DNA of 64,000 nt from the NCBI RefSeq assembly GCF_030272615.1, contig NC_081411.1:158195471-158259470 (forward strand), given 5' to 3'. This DNA comes from Cryptomeria japonica. Its lineage: Eukaryota; Streptophyta; Pinopsida; Cupressales; Cupressaceae. Below are positions 49,948 to 63,003 of the stretch, in pieces. A program made the position numbers and the translations under genes. The notes below the pieces were generated by a model. The model saw nothing but the letters and a program-made list of their open reading frames with translations. It was not told the DNA's origin and did not search any database. How positions within the stretch are numbered: the stretch's first letter is position 1; every line of letters starts with the position of its first letter.

Positions 49948-52248
49948 CATGTTTTGTACATCTTATGGTGAATAAACTTAAAACATGTATTAATTATAAG
50001 AAGTGAGTAATACTCACAATTTTAATACTATGTAAAACAACCTATTAGTATTCATGAGTTACTTTAGATGGTACATTCAAATATAAGTAATGGTACGAGT
50101 TAATCTAATGTAAAATGAAAGAAATAAGAAAATGATATAACTTTTCTAGTAGTGTCTTATTAATTGTTAATCATGCATATTTCTTTAATTTAAACTTATA
50201 GAACATGAATGAATTGTCCTGCTTAACTTATGTGACAGTTTAGTAATTGGGATTGAAATGTATCTTGTCGATTAGTTAAATCAGCAATACGATTATTTAT
50301 GTGGTAGTTAAATGCTAAATAGTAGATATGTGGATATGAAGGGAAATGGATGTTATTACTCCTTTCATGATATTTCTTAGCAATAGATTGAATTAATGCT
50401 TGCACATCTAATATTTTCATATGAATATGAATGTAAACTAAATGGATGATTGCACATATTTTTGAGATCAATGACATGAACAATAACTTTAAATGAAGAA
50501 CTTACACTATCATTGGTAAAGCATGTGAAATAAAAGATTCTTGTAGATGTCGTTAGATACTTGAAAAGTGGAACAACACTAAGGCTGAAAACTATTATGA
50601 AACTTAGTAAATAAACATCATTAGATGCTAAATGAGAATTTTTACAATTGTGGTATGGCTGTCATAAAACTAATGTTGCATAAATGGTATTATGAACATG
50701 TAGAATTTCATATGTAGGTTAATGAGCATGCCTTGGTAGATGCATTTAATAATGGACAATGATAGTAGTATATTATGTAAAGCATACGTTATAGCTTAAA
50801 ATGAATACATGCATTGAAGTTGTGCTCCATGGTATGGTTAAATCATTAGTATCATAGAAGTGGCCAATATGATGATGGTAAATTAAGTATCAATCATAAA
50901 CCAAATGATGTAGGAACTAGTAGTGATGTCAATACCCTAGGGAAATGTTGAAACCTTGTAATGTCTTCACCCATGTCAGTAATATTATATAGGGAGCAAC
51001 AGATACACACTTAGCGTTGTATTCATACCATTGAACTAAAACATTAACTTACTGTCTAGTTTGAGTAGATGTAACCTTATTATTAAACAAAAATAAAATT
51101 ATTACACTCTTTTGGACCTATTTGTATTAAGTTTCTATGTGGTTTGTTAGCGGGCACTACATAAAGACCCTTCTGATGGAATACTATGGACTATTTGAAA
51201 CCTCCCACCAACATTATCTAGTCACAAAATAAAATTTTCAGGATGGAAATAGAAAATATTGTATGAAACATTCTACGATGTTAGGAAACTTCATGATTTT
51301 CTTTTTGTCTTCCAACTTTAGACACGTCTGAGACAATCTTCCAGTACAAGAAAAATGGTGTCATGAATGTCTAGCTAGAAGTGCATTGCCATTTTACAAT
51401 TTGAATTTTTGACTTCTAAAACATCTATTAGATCTTATGTGTCTTATTTTTAGTACTATCAGGACTATTATAGCATCCATTATATATTCTACCATATCAA
51501 ATACATGTTTAATAAAAATATCTTCCATTCATATCTAACATTGTTGAGATACATATCACGAAAATCTGTAACCAAAGATCCAAACGTTACCTCAATTTAA
51601 GAAAATTCCTTTTTAACATCTAGGATAGGTCTATAAAATCTAAAATGTATTAGAATAGTGATCATGTACAATAGAAAAATGCATTCCCTGACACGTTAAT
51701 TTCCAGAAATAAAATCAACAACTAATTTTTTTCAAAGATGATGTACTCCCTAGAATCATTTGTTTGCATATACTTGAATTTCCTCACAAATCCATTTAAA
51801 ATCTTAGTGGCCAAAGAATCATCAACAAAATCAACCCTGATGGAAATATCGTTTCCTCTATGAAAGAAAAAAAAATACCAAGAGACAATCTTTTAAAAAA
51901 AGTAATCTATCACCTTCCTTCGAAATGCCCATTTTTGTAGCTCATCAACCCCATCATTACAAAAAAAAAAGATCCTCCATCCATTATACTCCTTCAAATG
52001 ACTAACATTCAAACTAATTTATGCTTTAATATTTTTAAAGGAAGACTAATTTTAAACTTCTTATCATGCCTTACTAATCTTTCATCTAAAATTTTAAACT
52101 TCATGCTGTCAAGTTTCATGATTTCCAAACTTTGCATTGAAAGCCGAATAATTCTCTTTCTTGAAGAACCACAAATTATAGTAGATCCACCTAAAATATG
52201 TGAAATATTAAATTTATAGAGATTTTCAATTACCTTTTCAAGTCCTAC
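49948..52248 (-). repeat. Duplicated unit B, pre-LTR part (partner 19832-22132)
   Basis: Starts TTTTGTACATCTTATGG as in A and is collinear with it. The minus strand keeps the GGSTIICGSSRK to KHKLV frame, here open from about 52248 to the shared TGA near 52018, a longer open stretch than in A. The left flanks of A and B differ, so the unit edge is at about 49948. Confidence 0.8.
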
Positions 52249-54378
52249 TGTAATGCCCCGCTAAGAAACCCTAAAGGATTAAACAACAACACTCGAAAAG
52301 GAGTGGACTTTTTTTTTAAATAATAACAAACATACAATTGCATTAAGATAAAATATTGCATTAAATTTCAAAGTGGAAGACTTAAACTAAAACTTCTAAA
52401 GGGTTTCCCAACGTGAATTACTTAATTAAACTAATCAAAACTTTAGATCAATTAATCCACACAAGATATTATTAAACATTCAAGAACTTAAGTAAAGTAG
52501 AAATGATTGAATCATATATCTGTATTTAATAACATAAACATTCCTAAAGCCACATTTATAACAATTCATTCCATTGCATTAAATCAATAATTACATTTAA
52601 TTAAATAAAAGTCTACCATCTAAGTCTCTTCACAATTACATTGCATTTATATCACAAGGTCTCATAATGATACATCAATTTTTCATCATAACTACATCTT
52701 TGCCATGAAGGCACACACAACCATAGGATACATTCAACCACATAAGCTCCAAGAGATACAAAACTTATCTAAAAAGAGAAAGAGAATCCAAGAGAGCATG
52801 TAATGCCCCGCTAGGAACCCTAAAGGAAAACAACACAACTAGGCAACTAAAGGTGAAATAATTTTATTTTTTTTAAAGATTAAGTGCATTAATTATAACA
52901 ATTGTACATTTAATAACACAAAGGAAGTATGAGACATGATTTCCTAAGGGTTACCAATTAAGCTTAATTCGCAGATTATATTAACACCACGATTAATCCA
53001 ATTTTCCATTTAATTAGATAAATTAAATGCTTAAGATTAAACCTACACATACATCTATATTCCATAATGAAAGAATCAAAGTGTTCCAATGCATTTATTT
53101 ATCCATAGATCATATATACAAAAGGTCAAAGCAACTGAATTAATCATACATTCCACTGACATAATATTACAATATCCATAAATACATGGCTTCGAATAAT
53201 ACCACGGATTACAAAGTTACAATATCAAGGTTACATAAAAGTTTGATACAATAACCACAAGGTCTCAACTAAAAAAATATCATGAACATGAGCTGGTACA
53301 TGAACCACAAACCAAGAAACACCAGCAAAGCCTTTCCTCACCTGAAGATACAATCAAAAACATCCGATGGGAAGTGGCAATACCACCCGACCATGTGATC
53401 CCAAAATGGAATCACCCCACCATTCTAGGAGATAGTAGAAAACCCTCAAGAAATCAAAAGTAAGACAAGTACGAAAGAACTGCATGACTCCATAATCATT
53501 CATGTGACTCAACTCATAAACACTAGTGACTCTAAGGAGAGAGTGTCATCGCATGGCTTATGGTGGTTACCATGGTAGGCCTCCATAGGTCCCCACCCCC
53601 ATCCTGGGTTATCCTGGTAACCTCTCTCAAACCTCCAGCTCCATCTAAGTCTCATGCAGACCCTACCAATCCTTTCATGAAGACAAGGTGGTAAGTTTGC
53701 CATTCCAGGCATTCTCACAACATTATGAGCCCTATACTAGAACTCACCTATGCATGAGGTACATTATATTAATTAATAGTTATTCTACAGAAACCCTAAT
53801 CAATTATTAGGTTATCACTTTTTAACTGACTTTCAATGAGTTATCCTGCCATCCACTTTGGGCATGGCCCCCACTCGAAAGCTACTCTCTCTCATAGGAC
53901 ACTAATAGGAAAGGTTTCTCTATGAGAACTCTATGGAAAAACAAACAACCATATCTAATCTTGACAAACCACAGGTGAAGGATACACAATCACTAACCCT
54001 AGATTGACCATTTGGACAAAACACACCATGGCTCACATCAACGGGGTTATACAACAAAACCTGACCAAGGAGATATAACAACATATGACATAATGACAAC
54101 TCAACCAGAATGGCAATGAAATTAAGCTTGACTGCAAACACCATTTACACAAGATCCTAATACAGGCAATCTTTTCTTAAAAACAGCCAAAAGCACAAAT
54201 AATTTGCAATTAAAGGTTTTCCAAAAAATAAGAAAATACAACTATATTAATACAAAGAAATCAATTTTGTCATTTGTCCAATAAGGTTAAATAAATTCAC
54301 ATATGAATTAATCTCAGGTGATGTGTTTCCAAGCATAAATCTAAAAATTCCAAGCTTTTCTAAAAACACCCAAACTCT

Positions 54379-54384
<6 letters not shown>

Positions 54385-54422
<38 letters not shown>

Positions 54423-54440
54423 GTATATATATATATAATA
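54385..54440. repeat. (TA)n microsatellite of LTR D
   Basis: Two TA runs split by CATCG, about 210 bp before the palindromic minisatellite. Confidence 0.95.
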
Positions 54441-54649
54441 TACTTATAATTATATTACAAAATATATATGTCAACTCATAAATTAATTTTCATAGTATTA
54501 AATTAATACTAAAATAATAGAATACCCATCATAAAAAAAAAAATTATATATAAATATATAATAAATTAATTAAGAAAAAACCATACAACAACTCCCTGGC
54601 ATGAAAATTGGAAGTGCCATGTCCAAAGTACATAGGGAAAATGCAAAAT

Positions 54650-54869
54650 CTGCTACTCTGCACGGTAGCATGTGCTGTCGTAGGTAGCACATGCTACCAC
54701 TGGTAGCACTGCTACCGCACCGTAGCAGGTGCTACCGTAGGTAGTAGATGCTACCACTGGTAGCACTACTACCGCACAATAGTAGGTGCTACCACTGGTA
54801 GCATACTACCGTTGGTAGTACTCTACCGTATGGTAGTCGTACTACCCTCGGTAGTTGCTACCTACCCTA
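54650..54869. repeat. Palindromic minisatellite of LTR D (GCTACC/GGTAGC)
   Basis: About ten GGTAGCA/GTGCTACC elements alternating in both orientations, for example GCTACCGCACCGTAGCAGG. Unit length is roughly 20-27 bp. Almost every unit can pair with its neighbour to form a hairpin. Confidence 0.9.
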
Positions 54870-57675
54870 ATTTTTATTTATTTTTTTTAAATTTTCAATA
54901 ACACAAAAATTACAATGAATTTCCTTATTCAATAAAATTTATTTTCCAGAATTTAATTAAAAACAACTTTTTTCCCAAAAAAATTTAAATAAAATAATTT
55001 CCCCATAACTTATAAAACCTAAATAAATTTAATTAAAATTAGATCTATTACCATAGTAATTAAATAATTACCCAAAGATTACACAAATATTGATAGAAAA
55101 TCCATAGCCAAATATCAAAATTGAACCCAACAAAAGGGAAACTAGAAATTAACTTTAGGAATGGACTTTAGCCAAGAACAAGAATTAATCAAACAGGATT
55201 TTAGATTTGACAACATCTTAACACACACATCATTCAAAAAGATAGAAGAAATAAAAATATTTTCTTAAAGCAAACAATCAAAAGAAGCCACCCAACCTGC
55301 TAAACCAATCCTTCAACAAGCTTCCAAATAAATTTCTCTTCACCTAAATCCTTGACCTTTTTCTTGTTATCCCCTAAAATAAAGACCTATTCCCCTTTTA
55401 AACTAAAATTCTAGGTTGCATATATTTTTCTCAAAACCCTAATATTTAATTTTAGTAATAAAAGCAATTTTCTTTTCTTTTCTAATTTTCTAACAAAGGA
55501 TAAGTTTACACGCAATAATTAAAAATTATTTTTCTTTATTTTCTTTTCTCATGAAAATTAATTAATTTTCTAAATTAAGAGATTAAAGCAATACTTTAAT
55601 TTTAATTAATTCTTTTATTCATTCATTTATTTATTATTTTATTTATTTAAAATTCTAGGAAACAATAAAAGAGATTAATCTAATTTATTTTTCACTAAAA
55701 TTTAAATAAAATATATTTCTAATATCATGCAGCTTGCAACTTAATAACTTCTTTTAATTAACTAAATTTATAATATCAATGCATAAAATACATAATAAAA
55801 ATACCAACTATGAGATAACTCCATAAATTTAATTAATTAATTTAAAACCACTAAACACACAAACTGAGCAAAACTCAAGCAAATACGAAGGCCAAATAAA
55901 CTAACAGGATGACCAACTGACGACACTCACAAGAGTGTAACTGAGTAAACTAGGGTCAACTACTATCTCCTCCACTTCCATCGAATAATATAAGGCACAC
56001 TCATACCTATGAAGCCAGGTGGAGATGATACCCCGTACCTACCCGGTACTTGTACCTACAATATCCTGCATCACCGAACCACACATGCATATATACAATA
56101 TAGAAAACATGAGATACACATCGATGAAGGAGAATCATGACGTTCCTTGTCTCACCGAAATGAGTGAAGGAAAATTGTCCCCTTGCATCCAATACACTCG
56201 CAGACACACAACACATAATTACACATTGCATAGATAAAGTAAAGTGTCAGTACATAGCGATAATCCATAAAATACCATCATTCACAAGTGCTGAAATACT
56301 GCAAATAAATTATGCATATCATATCCAGATAAAGCATGAAATAATGTCAATAAGTCTGAATAACACATCACAGTAATGTATCCACTGAAAGTAAACAATA
56401 ATAAAATATGAGTCTAATGAGTTCAAATGAGTAGGGATACTATAGAGCTAGCTGGAGCATGTGCGAAGCCAATCCTCATAGAACTAGAACAAAACATCAG
56501 ATCAAAAATGGCACTACCACCCGATCATGTGGCCCAAAAAGGAACCACCCCTCCATGCTAGGAGATAGAAATAAGGCGCTCAAGAAAACCACAAACAATG
56601 CAACACATGTCTACAATATTCACCAGGTATCCACATAAGACATAAACATACATATATGACTCAAATAAGAATGCTCTAGGTATTACCAACAAGTTTACAC
56701 ATTAGTGAACATAAGGGAAGAGTGTCAGCACATGGTTTGGAATGGGTTAGCATGGCAGGCCTCCATAGGCCTTGGCCCCCACCTTGGCTTATCCTTGCAA
56801 CCTCTCCCGAACCCTCGGCCCCTATCCAATCATGCATGCAAACCCAACAACCTTTCTTGAGGACAAGGTAGTTGTTTTTGCCATTCCAAGCCTTCCCATT
56901 GCATCCTGAGTCTGTAAGACCACTCAACCATGAGTGGGGAACACTTAATATTGCTTAATATTTTAAACTACCCAACGCCCTAATAAATTATTAGGTTATC
57001 ACTTAATTATCCAACTTCCAAGGGGTTATCCTAACACTACACAACCTCCAAAAAATTCCAAAGAAAGGATACGAAGACCAACAACACTCAAGGAGTTCAA
57101 ATACAAATGAAAAGAAATGTGGTTACATAAAACCTCTACCAAGGTTTGAACCAACAGGGGGTAAAACAATTGACTTCACGGTCAACTCACATCATGAGAC
57201 CACATGAAGGGAAAATGAAGTCAAATTCAAGACCATAGAACTTTAAGAAAACATCCCCAAGGTCAAGAATCATTACTAAAATGATTCAACAAATCACAGC
57301 AATACCCTTAAAACATAACCAATAAACTTTCCCAAACAACATTTAAAACAATAGACATTCATTTTCAAAATACACAAAAAGACATTACAATTATATAGCT
57401 CGAACATTCCCTCTTTTAACATTACATCTAAAATTCCCCAGCAAAAGGATAAGCCACGAATTGAAACACCTCTAATATATAATATATTCAAACATTACAC
57501 CAAATACTTAACTATACAAATTTTCTCTTTTTAAACTAAAGTATTTAAATAGGCTTGATTAACCAATTATTTATTTAATTAATCTGAAATTTACTTAAAA
57601 CTTAATCAAAGCCTCATTTACCTCTAAAAACAATTTTTTTTTCAAATTAACCATCATTAATAATCTAATACTGAT

Positions 57676-57837
57676 CTCTCTCTCTCTACATACATACATA
57701 TATACATACATACATACATACATACATATACATATACATATACATGTATGTGTATGTGTATATGTATATGTACATACACATACATGTATAATATACATAT
57801 ACATATACATATATATATACATACACATACATGTATA

Positions 57838-57880
<43 letters not shown>

Positions 57881-57885
57881 CATAC

Positions 57886-57929
<44 letters not shown>

Positions 57930-58084
57930 ATGTATGTATGTATGTATATGTATATGTATATTTATATGTGTATGTGTATGTATATATGTATATGTATGTA
58001 TATGTATATGTATCTATATGTATATGTATGTATATGTATATGTATATATGTATGTATATATGTATATGTATGTATATGTATATA
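57676..58084. repeat. Compound microsatellite (TC)n-(ATAC)n-(TATG)n
   Basis: About 410 bp. The first half is ATAC-rich and the second half TATG-rich, so it is itself roughly inverted-symmetric about 57890. ORFs inside are artefacts. Confidence 0.95.
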
Positions 58085-58764
58085 TTGGGAAAAGTTAATA
58101 TGGCAAATTTTGCCAAGATTTTTGTTGTGCATGAAAATTGCAAGATTTGGGAGAAATCGGATTTACCAGAGAAATTATTCCCTCTTGTTTGATTTTTATT
58201 TTGATATTTGGCTGTGGCAATCCTTTTTAATATTTGTGTATCTTTGTGTAATTATTTATTGGGTTATTAAAGTTATGGGGAAATTGTTTTATTTATTTAT
58301 TTATGGGGAAAATTGTATTAAATAAATTTGTGAGAAATAAATTTTATTGAAAAATGAAATTTATTAAAGTTTTATGCTATTGTAAATTTTTAAAAAATTA
58401 TTAAAAAAAAATTATTAAAAAAAAAATTATTTAAAAAAAAAACTTTGGTTTTTGGGAGGTCGGTAGCAACTACCGACGGTAGTACAGCTACCGTACGGTA
58501 GCAGTACTACCGATAGTAGCGCCTGCTACCATAAGGTAGTAGTGCTACCTATAGTAGTACCTACTACTGTGCGGTAGTAGTGCTACCGACAGTAGCACCT
58601 GCTACCATAAGGTAGCAGAAGGTAGCAGGTACTACCTACCTATGGTAGTACCTGCTACCATGCGGTAGCAGGGAGTTATTATGATTTTCTTTTTCCTAGG
58701 GTAAATTCGGTGCATTCAAGAATATGGTACATTCGGGTTCCATGCCAGTGTTATGTGATTTTGC
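58085..58764 (-). mobile_element. LTR fragment E, inverted relative to B
   Basis: On the minus strand it matches D from about 54590 to 55130: ACTCCCTG, the palindromic minisatellite, then TTTCCCCATAACTT and GCCAAATATCAAAAT. So the same LTR family appears in opposite orientation on the far side of the microsatellite. Its other end is at the LINE tail. Confidence 0.8.
58459..58671. repeat. Palindromic minisatellite of fragment E
   Basis: About ten GGTAGTA/CTACCG elements with units such as CTACCGACGGTAG and CTACCGTACGGTAG. Homologous to 54650-54869 in inverted orientation. Confidence 0.9.
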
Positions 58765-58999
58765 TTTTTTAATATTAAATATTGAGAGACCAAACTAAGG
58801 AGAGTTTATACAAAATTGAGGATGGGAGGCAAAGCCTCAGCCATTAACCAGTGGGATTATCCGACTGAACAATGACAACCTCCTACAAAAAAAAGAGTTA
58901 CGAGAGAGAGTATATACAGTGAACCATATACATAAACTAGAGGCTACTGGACACCTATTGTAGAATCTCATCCTGGTTTTCCATCCATGTTGTCCATCC

Positions 59000-61900
59000 T
59001 TATGGCCCTTCCATCCGCACCACCTTCTTCCACTCCAAGACCTGGGTAAACATTTTGAGCTTATCAAAGTAGGGACCTCTATTGTCCCTGAGTTCCTTGA
59101 TCAGTTTCTTTAGGGCCTCATCGAATGGAGTCCGGTTCTCCGCAATTCTAGCCCATTCAAAGATATCCTTCATCTCATATATGAACATGGTTGCTTGGCC
59201 ATCCCTGAGGAAACGTAGCAGCTTCTCCCTCTGAACATTCATCAAAAAACATACATGCACAACAATTTTATAACATGTGAGTTTCTTAAAAAACCCAGTA
59301 AGAGTCCTATCAGTACCTTAGAATTTTTCCTCATTTCTAAGCTTCCAAATAAACCAAAGTATGAAAGAAGAGAGAATTTTCCAAAATAGGTTAGCATCCT
59401 TCTTGAGGCCATGAATGAATCGAGCAATAATATCAAGAGTACAAACATGTTCAGTAATGGAAATTCCAAATATCAGCCAGACCTATCTTGCAAAAATGCA
59501 ATCAAAAAATATGTGCCGCATAGTCTTAGGCTTCCTACATATAGAGCATAGGTCGAAGGCACCAATGTTATTCCTAATAGGTGGTCTATCCAACATTAGT
59601 TGCCACCTGAAGCATTTGATTTTAGGGGGGATGGGGGACTTCCATAGTTTCTCAAATATTTTCTGCCAAGTAGATGTATTAAGGTCAACATACTAGAGGG
59701 AGTTAATATGATCGATCACCATGGTATCATGAGTGAGCAGTTTGTAGATAGACTTGGCTTTGACCTTGGAGAGGAGGGAGCCATCCTTCCATCAAAATGA
59801 GAGGTATCTGTGAGCATCTACATCAGTGTTCCTAGGAAGATCTAGACAAGCACAATCATTTTTATTCATATTGTAGGTTCTCTTATGCGAGGCAGGGAGG
59901 CCAAACTTATTGCTAAGGTCCTCCCAGCTGATGAAATTACCATGTTCCAAGATGTCCATGAGGTATTTAATGCCTTTATTATACCAATTCCTAGCAGAAT
60001 AGCCCTGGGTTAAAGTAAGGGGTTTAGAGTTACGGTAGAGATTCCACCATATTGACCTTTCCCCATGCAGAGTATTATTACAGTCAATATTAGTGTTGGT
60101 AATAAGTTTACACACATGTTACCAGGCTTTCTAGTTGGATTTAAACACCCAAGTGCCTTGAATAGACATAGAGAATCCACCTGCTATCAGATCACTAAAG
60201 GGGAGGGCCTTCCAAGATTTGGCGGACTTGGGGACACCATTTTGTATGTTATTTCTGACAAGGATCTTCCTGGGTTCTTGTCCTTCCAGGGCATGAAATA
60301 TCCACTTGGTAGCTAGTGAAACTCCTTGCTTTCTAAGATCCTTAAGTCCTAGCCCACTAATTTTCTTATCTATGTGGCACTTGAGCCATTTGACCGTGTG
60401 GGCCTTTCTTTTACCCTTACCATCAGACCAAAGGAAGCACCTGATAGATTTTTGGATCTCATAAACTTGGTAGTTACTGAATATCCAAACAGAGGAGTAG
60501 TACAAACTCTAGGAGGAGAGGATTTTTGGCAGACTTGGATCCTACCAGCCAGGGATAGAATCCTATTGTCCCATTTATTAAGTTTTTTGTCAATCTTTTC
60601 TTTGACCCAAATCCACATATCCTTGAGAGAGGGAGAGATAGAAAAAGGGATATCGAGGTACCTGACTATTTTATTGGGTCCTCCCCATGAGTATCCAACC
60701 TGCTGAAGCCAGTCCAGGGGTTCCTCATTCCACCCAAGGAGGATAGACTTGGAATTGGAAATACAAGCACCAGAGGCTCTGCCAAAGGTTGCAAGCTTTT
60801 GATTGAGGGAGTCAATATTATGCCTAGAGAGCTCCAGGAAGAGTGCAGTGTCATCAGAAAATTGTATATTGAGCAATTCAAAGTCATCTAGCATATTAAT
60901 GCCATGAACTTTAGGGGATAGGGTATCATCTCTTAGGAGGTAAAAGAGGGCATCTGAGGCAATGACAAATAGAGCAGGGGCAAGGGGGAAGCCTTGTCTA
61001 ATGGATCTAGATAGAGGAATAGACTGAGAAAGTGATCCATTAACTTCAACCAAGGAAGAGGCATCTTTGAGGAGAATTTGGACATATTTACAGAGCTCGC
61101 TAGGGAAACCAAAGGCTTTGAGCATCATGAGGATGAAGTCCCATTCCACCCTGTCATAGGCCTTCTCAAAGTCTACAAGGAACATGGAAGTATCTTGATT
61201 TGAAGTTTTGGCCCATTCCATAGATTCCTAGCTAATGACAAGGTTCTCCAAGATATACCTTCCTTTAATGAATACTGTTTGGGTAGAGCAAATGAACTTG
61301 GGAAGGATCTTCTCAAGGCGAGAGGTTGGGGCTTTGGCCAAGATTTTATAAGAAACGTTGAAGAGAGTAATTGGCCCCTAGTTTTTTATGAGGGCTTTGT
61401 CCCCATATTCTGGGATAAGTTTAGTAATTCCCCTATTGATGGACTCCCCAAGGGTGCCACTATCAAATGCTTCGGTGTATATGTCATAAAGGTCTTTGGT
61501 GACCCACTCAATATTGGCTTTGTAAAACTCAACAGGAAGTCCATCGGGGCCTGGGTCCTTATCATCCTTGAGGGCTTTAATGGCATCAGCAATTTCTGTC
61601 ATAGAGATTTTGGTCTTGAGAGGAAGAGCTTCAACCTAGGAGATTCTTTTTGGGATAATGTTACTACACCTATTTCTAGCCTCTTTTGAGGCTTCACTAT
61701 CTTCTGAGGTAAAGAGGGTTTTATAAAACATTTCAAAAGCATCTTTGATCTCATTGATGTTCAGGAGTTCCTTATCCTCAACTATGATTCTGTCAATTTT
61801 TTCTCTATTTTGTTTTTGTTTAAGGAGATTGAAGAAGAATTTAGAGCCTTTATCTCCAAATTTGAGCCAATTATTACGTGCTCTAATGAGGGCACCCTTG

Positions 61901-62991
61901 ATTTTGACCTGTTGATGTTTCCTAAGAATGTCTCTAGCCTAAGCTACCCATTCTGCTAGGACAGAGGATGAAGGATGTAATTGTATTTCATGCTCCAAGG
62001 AGTGGAGCCGTTTAGTGAGAGTTTTTTCCACAAGCCTCAGATCCTTGGCTTTCTTCTGGCCTATAGTTTGGAATATTTTTTGCCAAGAGGAGACATTTCT
62101 GATCCATTCAAGGGTGTGGGATTGGGGATGTTCAGAGTGCATGTTGAAGAGTCTAACCATTTTAATGGTAATTAGGGCATCCTTGTCATTTAGCAGGGAG
62201 GTATTAAGGATAAACTTCTTAGTGAGAGGATTGCTCTTAGGGATGGAGTTCCTAGTATTGATGACAACAATGATAGGGAAATGGTCAGATAAGGTTACTA
62301 GCAGAACAACCATCGAGTTCCCCAAGTGGTTAGGGGAGAAGGAGAAGAAATTTTTATTAACATACAACCTATCTAATCTGGAGTAAATTCGGCTAGGGCC
62401 TAGCTAAAAGTTGCACCAAGTGTACCATAGGGAATAGGATTTAGATTTGCTGCCCTCAAGGTGGTCAAATAGCTGCATGTGTTGTTTAAATCTATCCCAG
62501 TGACGTTTCTCTTCGCACTTCCATTCGAAAGGGATACCCCCAGCCTTATCATCTTGGTTTTCAATCATGTTAAAGTCTCCAGCCATGATCCAGGGGATAA
62601 TTGGAAGGGCTGCCAGCTAATTCCAGAGGGACACTCTTTCCCTATGATCATTAGGTGTATATATAGAACATACCCCAAAATAGGAGCCTCTAATATCCAA
62701 GGAGGCCGAAGCCACTCTATTACAAAGGGAGACACCCCTATCCCTAATGTGATTTAGCCACTTAGGGTTAATGAGGAGACCAACTCCACCCTTTCCCTTA
62801 GGATGATTGGTGCATATTTTGATCGCATCTCTCCAAATAAAGTCAAGCACAGTGTCAAGGGAGAACTCAACAAATTTAAGCTCTTGAAGCATCAAGAAAT
62901 CTAGATGTTTATGATAATTCAGAAACCTCTTAATAACAAACTTTCTATTAGGCAACTCCAAGCTTCTAATATTCCATGAGATGTATTTCAT
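59000..62991 (-). pseudogene. LINE ORF2: endonuclease, reverse transcriptase, zinc-binding C-terminus
   Basis: Begins MKYISWNIRSL at 62991. The apurinic-type endonuclease shows SWNIR, LQELK, GDFN and SDHF, so its main catalytic residues remain. Reverse transcriptase starts near 61560 (DPGPDGLPVEFYK), with FLVDFEKAYDRVEW near 61160 and FSDDT near 60860; the aspartate pair of the catalytic YADD-type motif is kept. The usual RQGDPLSP block reads RQGFPLAP. A frameshift lies near 60525. The C-terminal zinc-binding domain (CSICRKPKTMRHIFFDC) is near 59500. Stops include those at 62617, 62404, 61939, 61637, 61378, 61229, 59792 and 59479. Confidence 0.92.
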
Positions 62992-63003
62992 GAGAAAAGG
63001 GGA

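Larger units (their letters stand above)
52799..56444 (+). mobile_element. Long LTR D, solo, nested in LTR B
   Basis: Starts TGTAATGCCCCGCTAGG at 52799 and ends near ATACTATA at 56444. GAGCA precedes it (52794-52798) and GAGCT follows (56445-56449), a 5-bp target duplication with one change. LTR A shows the uninterrupted site, GAGAGCAAGCTAGAGC, at about 22706. Length about 3.65 kb. It carries the family block at 53520-53760, a TA run (54385-54440), the GCTACC/GGTAGC minisatellite (54650-54869) and the 3' block (55960-56230). Confidence 0.88.
52249..57676 (+). mobile_element. Long LTR B, interrupted by LTR D, cut at microsatellite
   Basis: Starts TGTAATGCCCCGCTAAG right after TCCTAC, the same insertion point as LTR A. 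It runs 52249-52798, is split by D, and resumes at about 56445, matching A to the start of the microsatellite (57676). The 3' half expected from A is absent; after the microsatellite comes inverted family sequence instead. Confidence 0.85.

Noticed and set aside
54650-54869. CRISPR-like array
   Set aside because: Units are palindromic minisatellite repeats without distinct spacers, and the context is a plant LTR.
59415-62757. Plus-strand ORFs up to 136 codons over the LINE
   Set aside because: They are antisense shadows of LINE ORF2, whose domains are clear on the minus strand.
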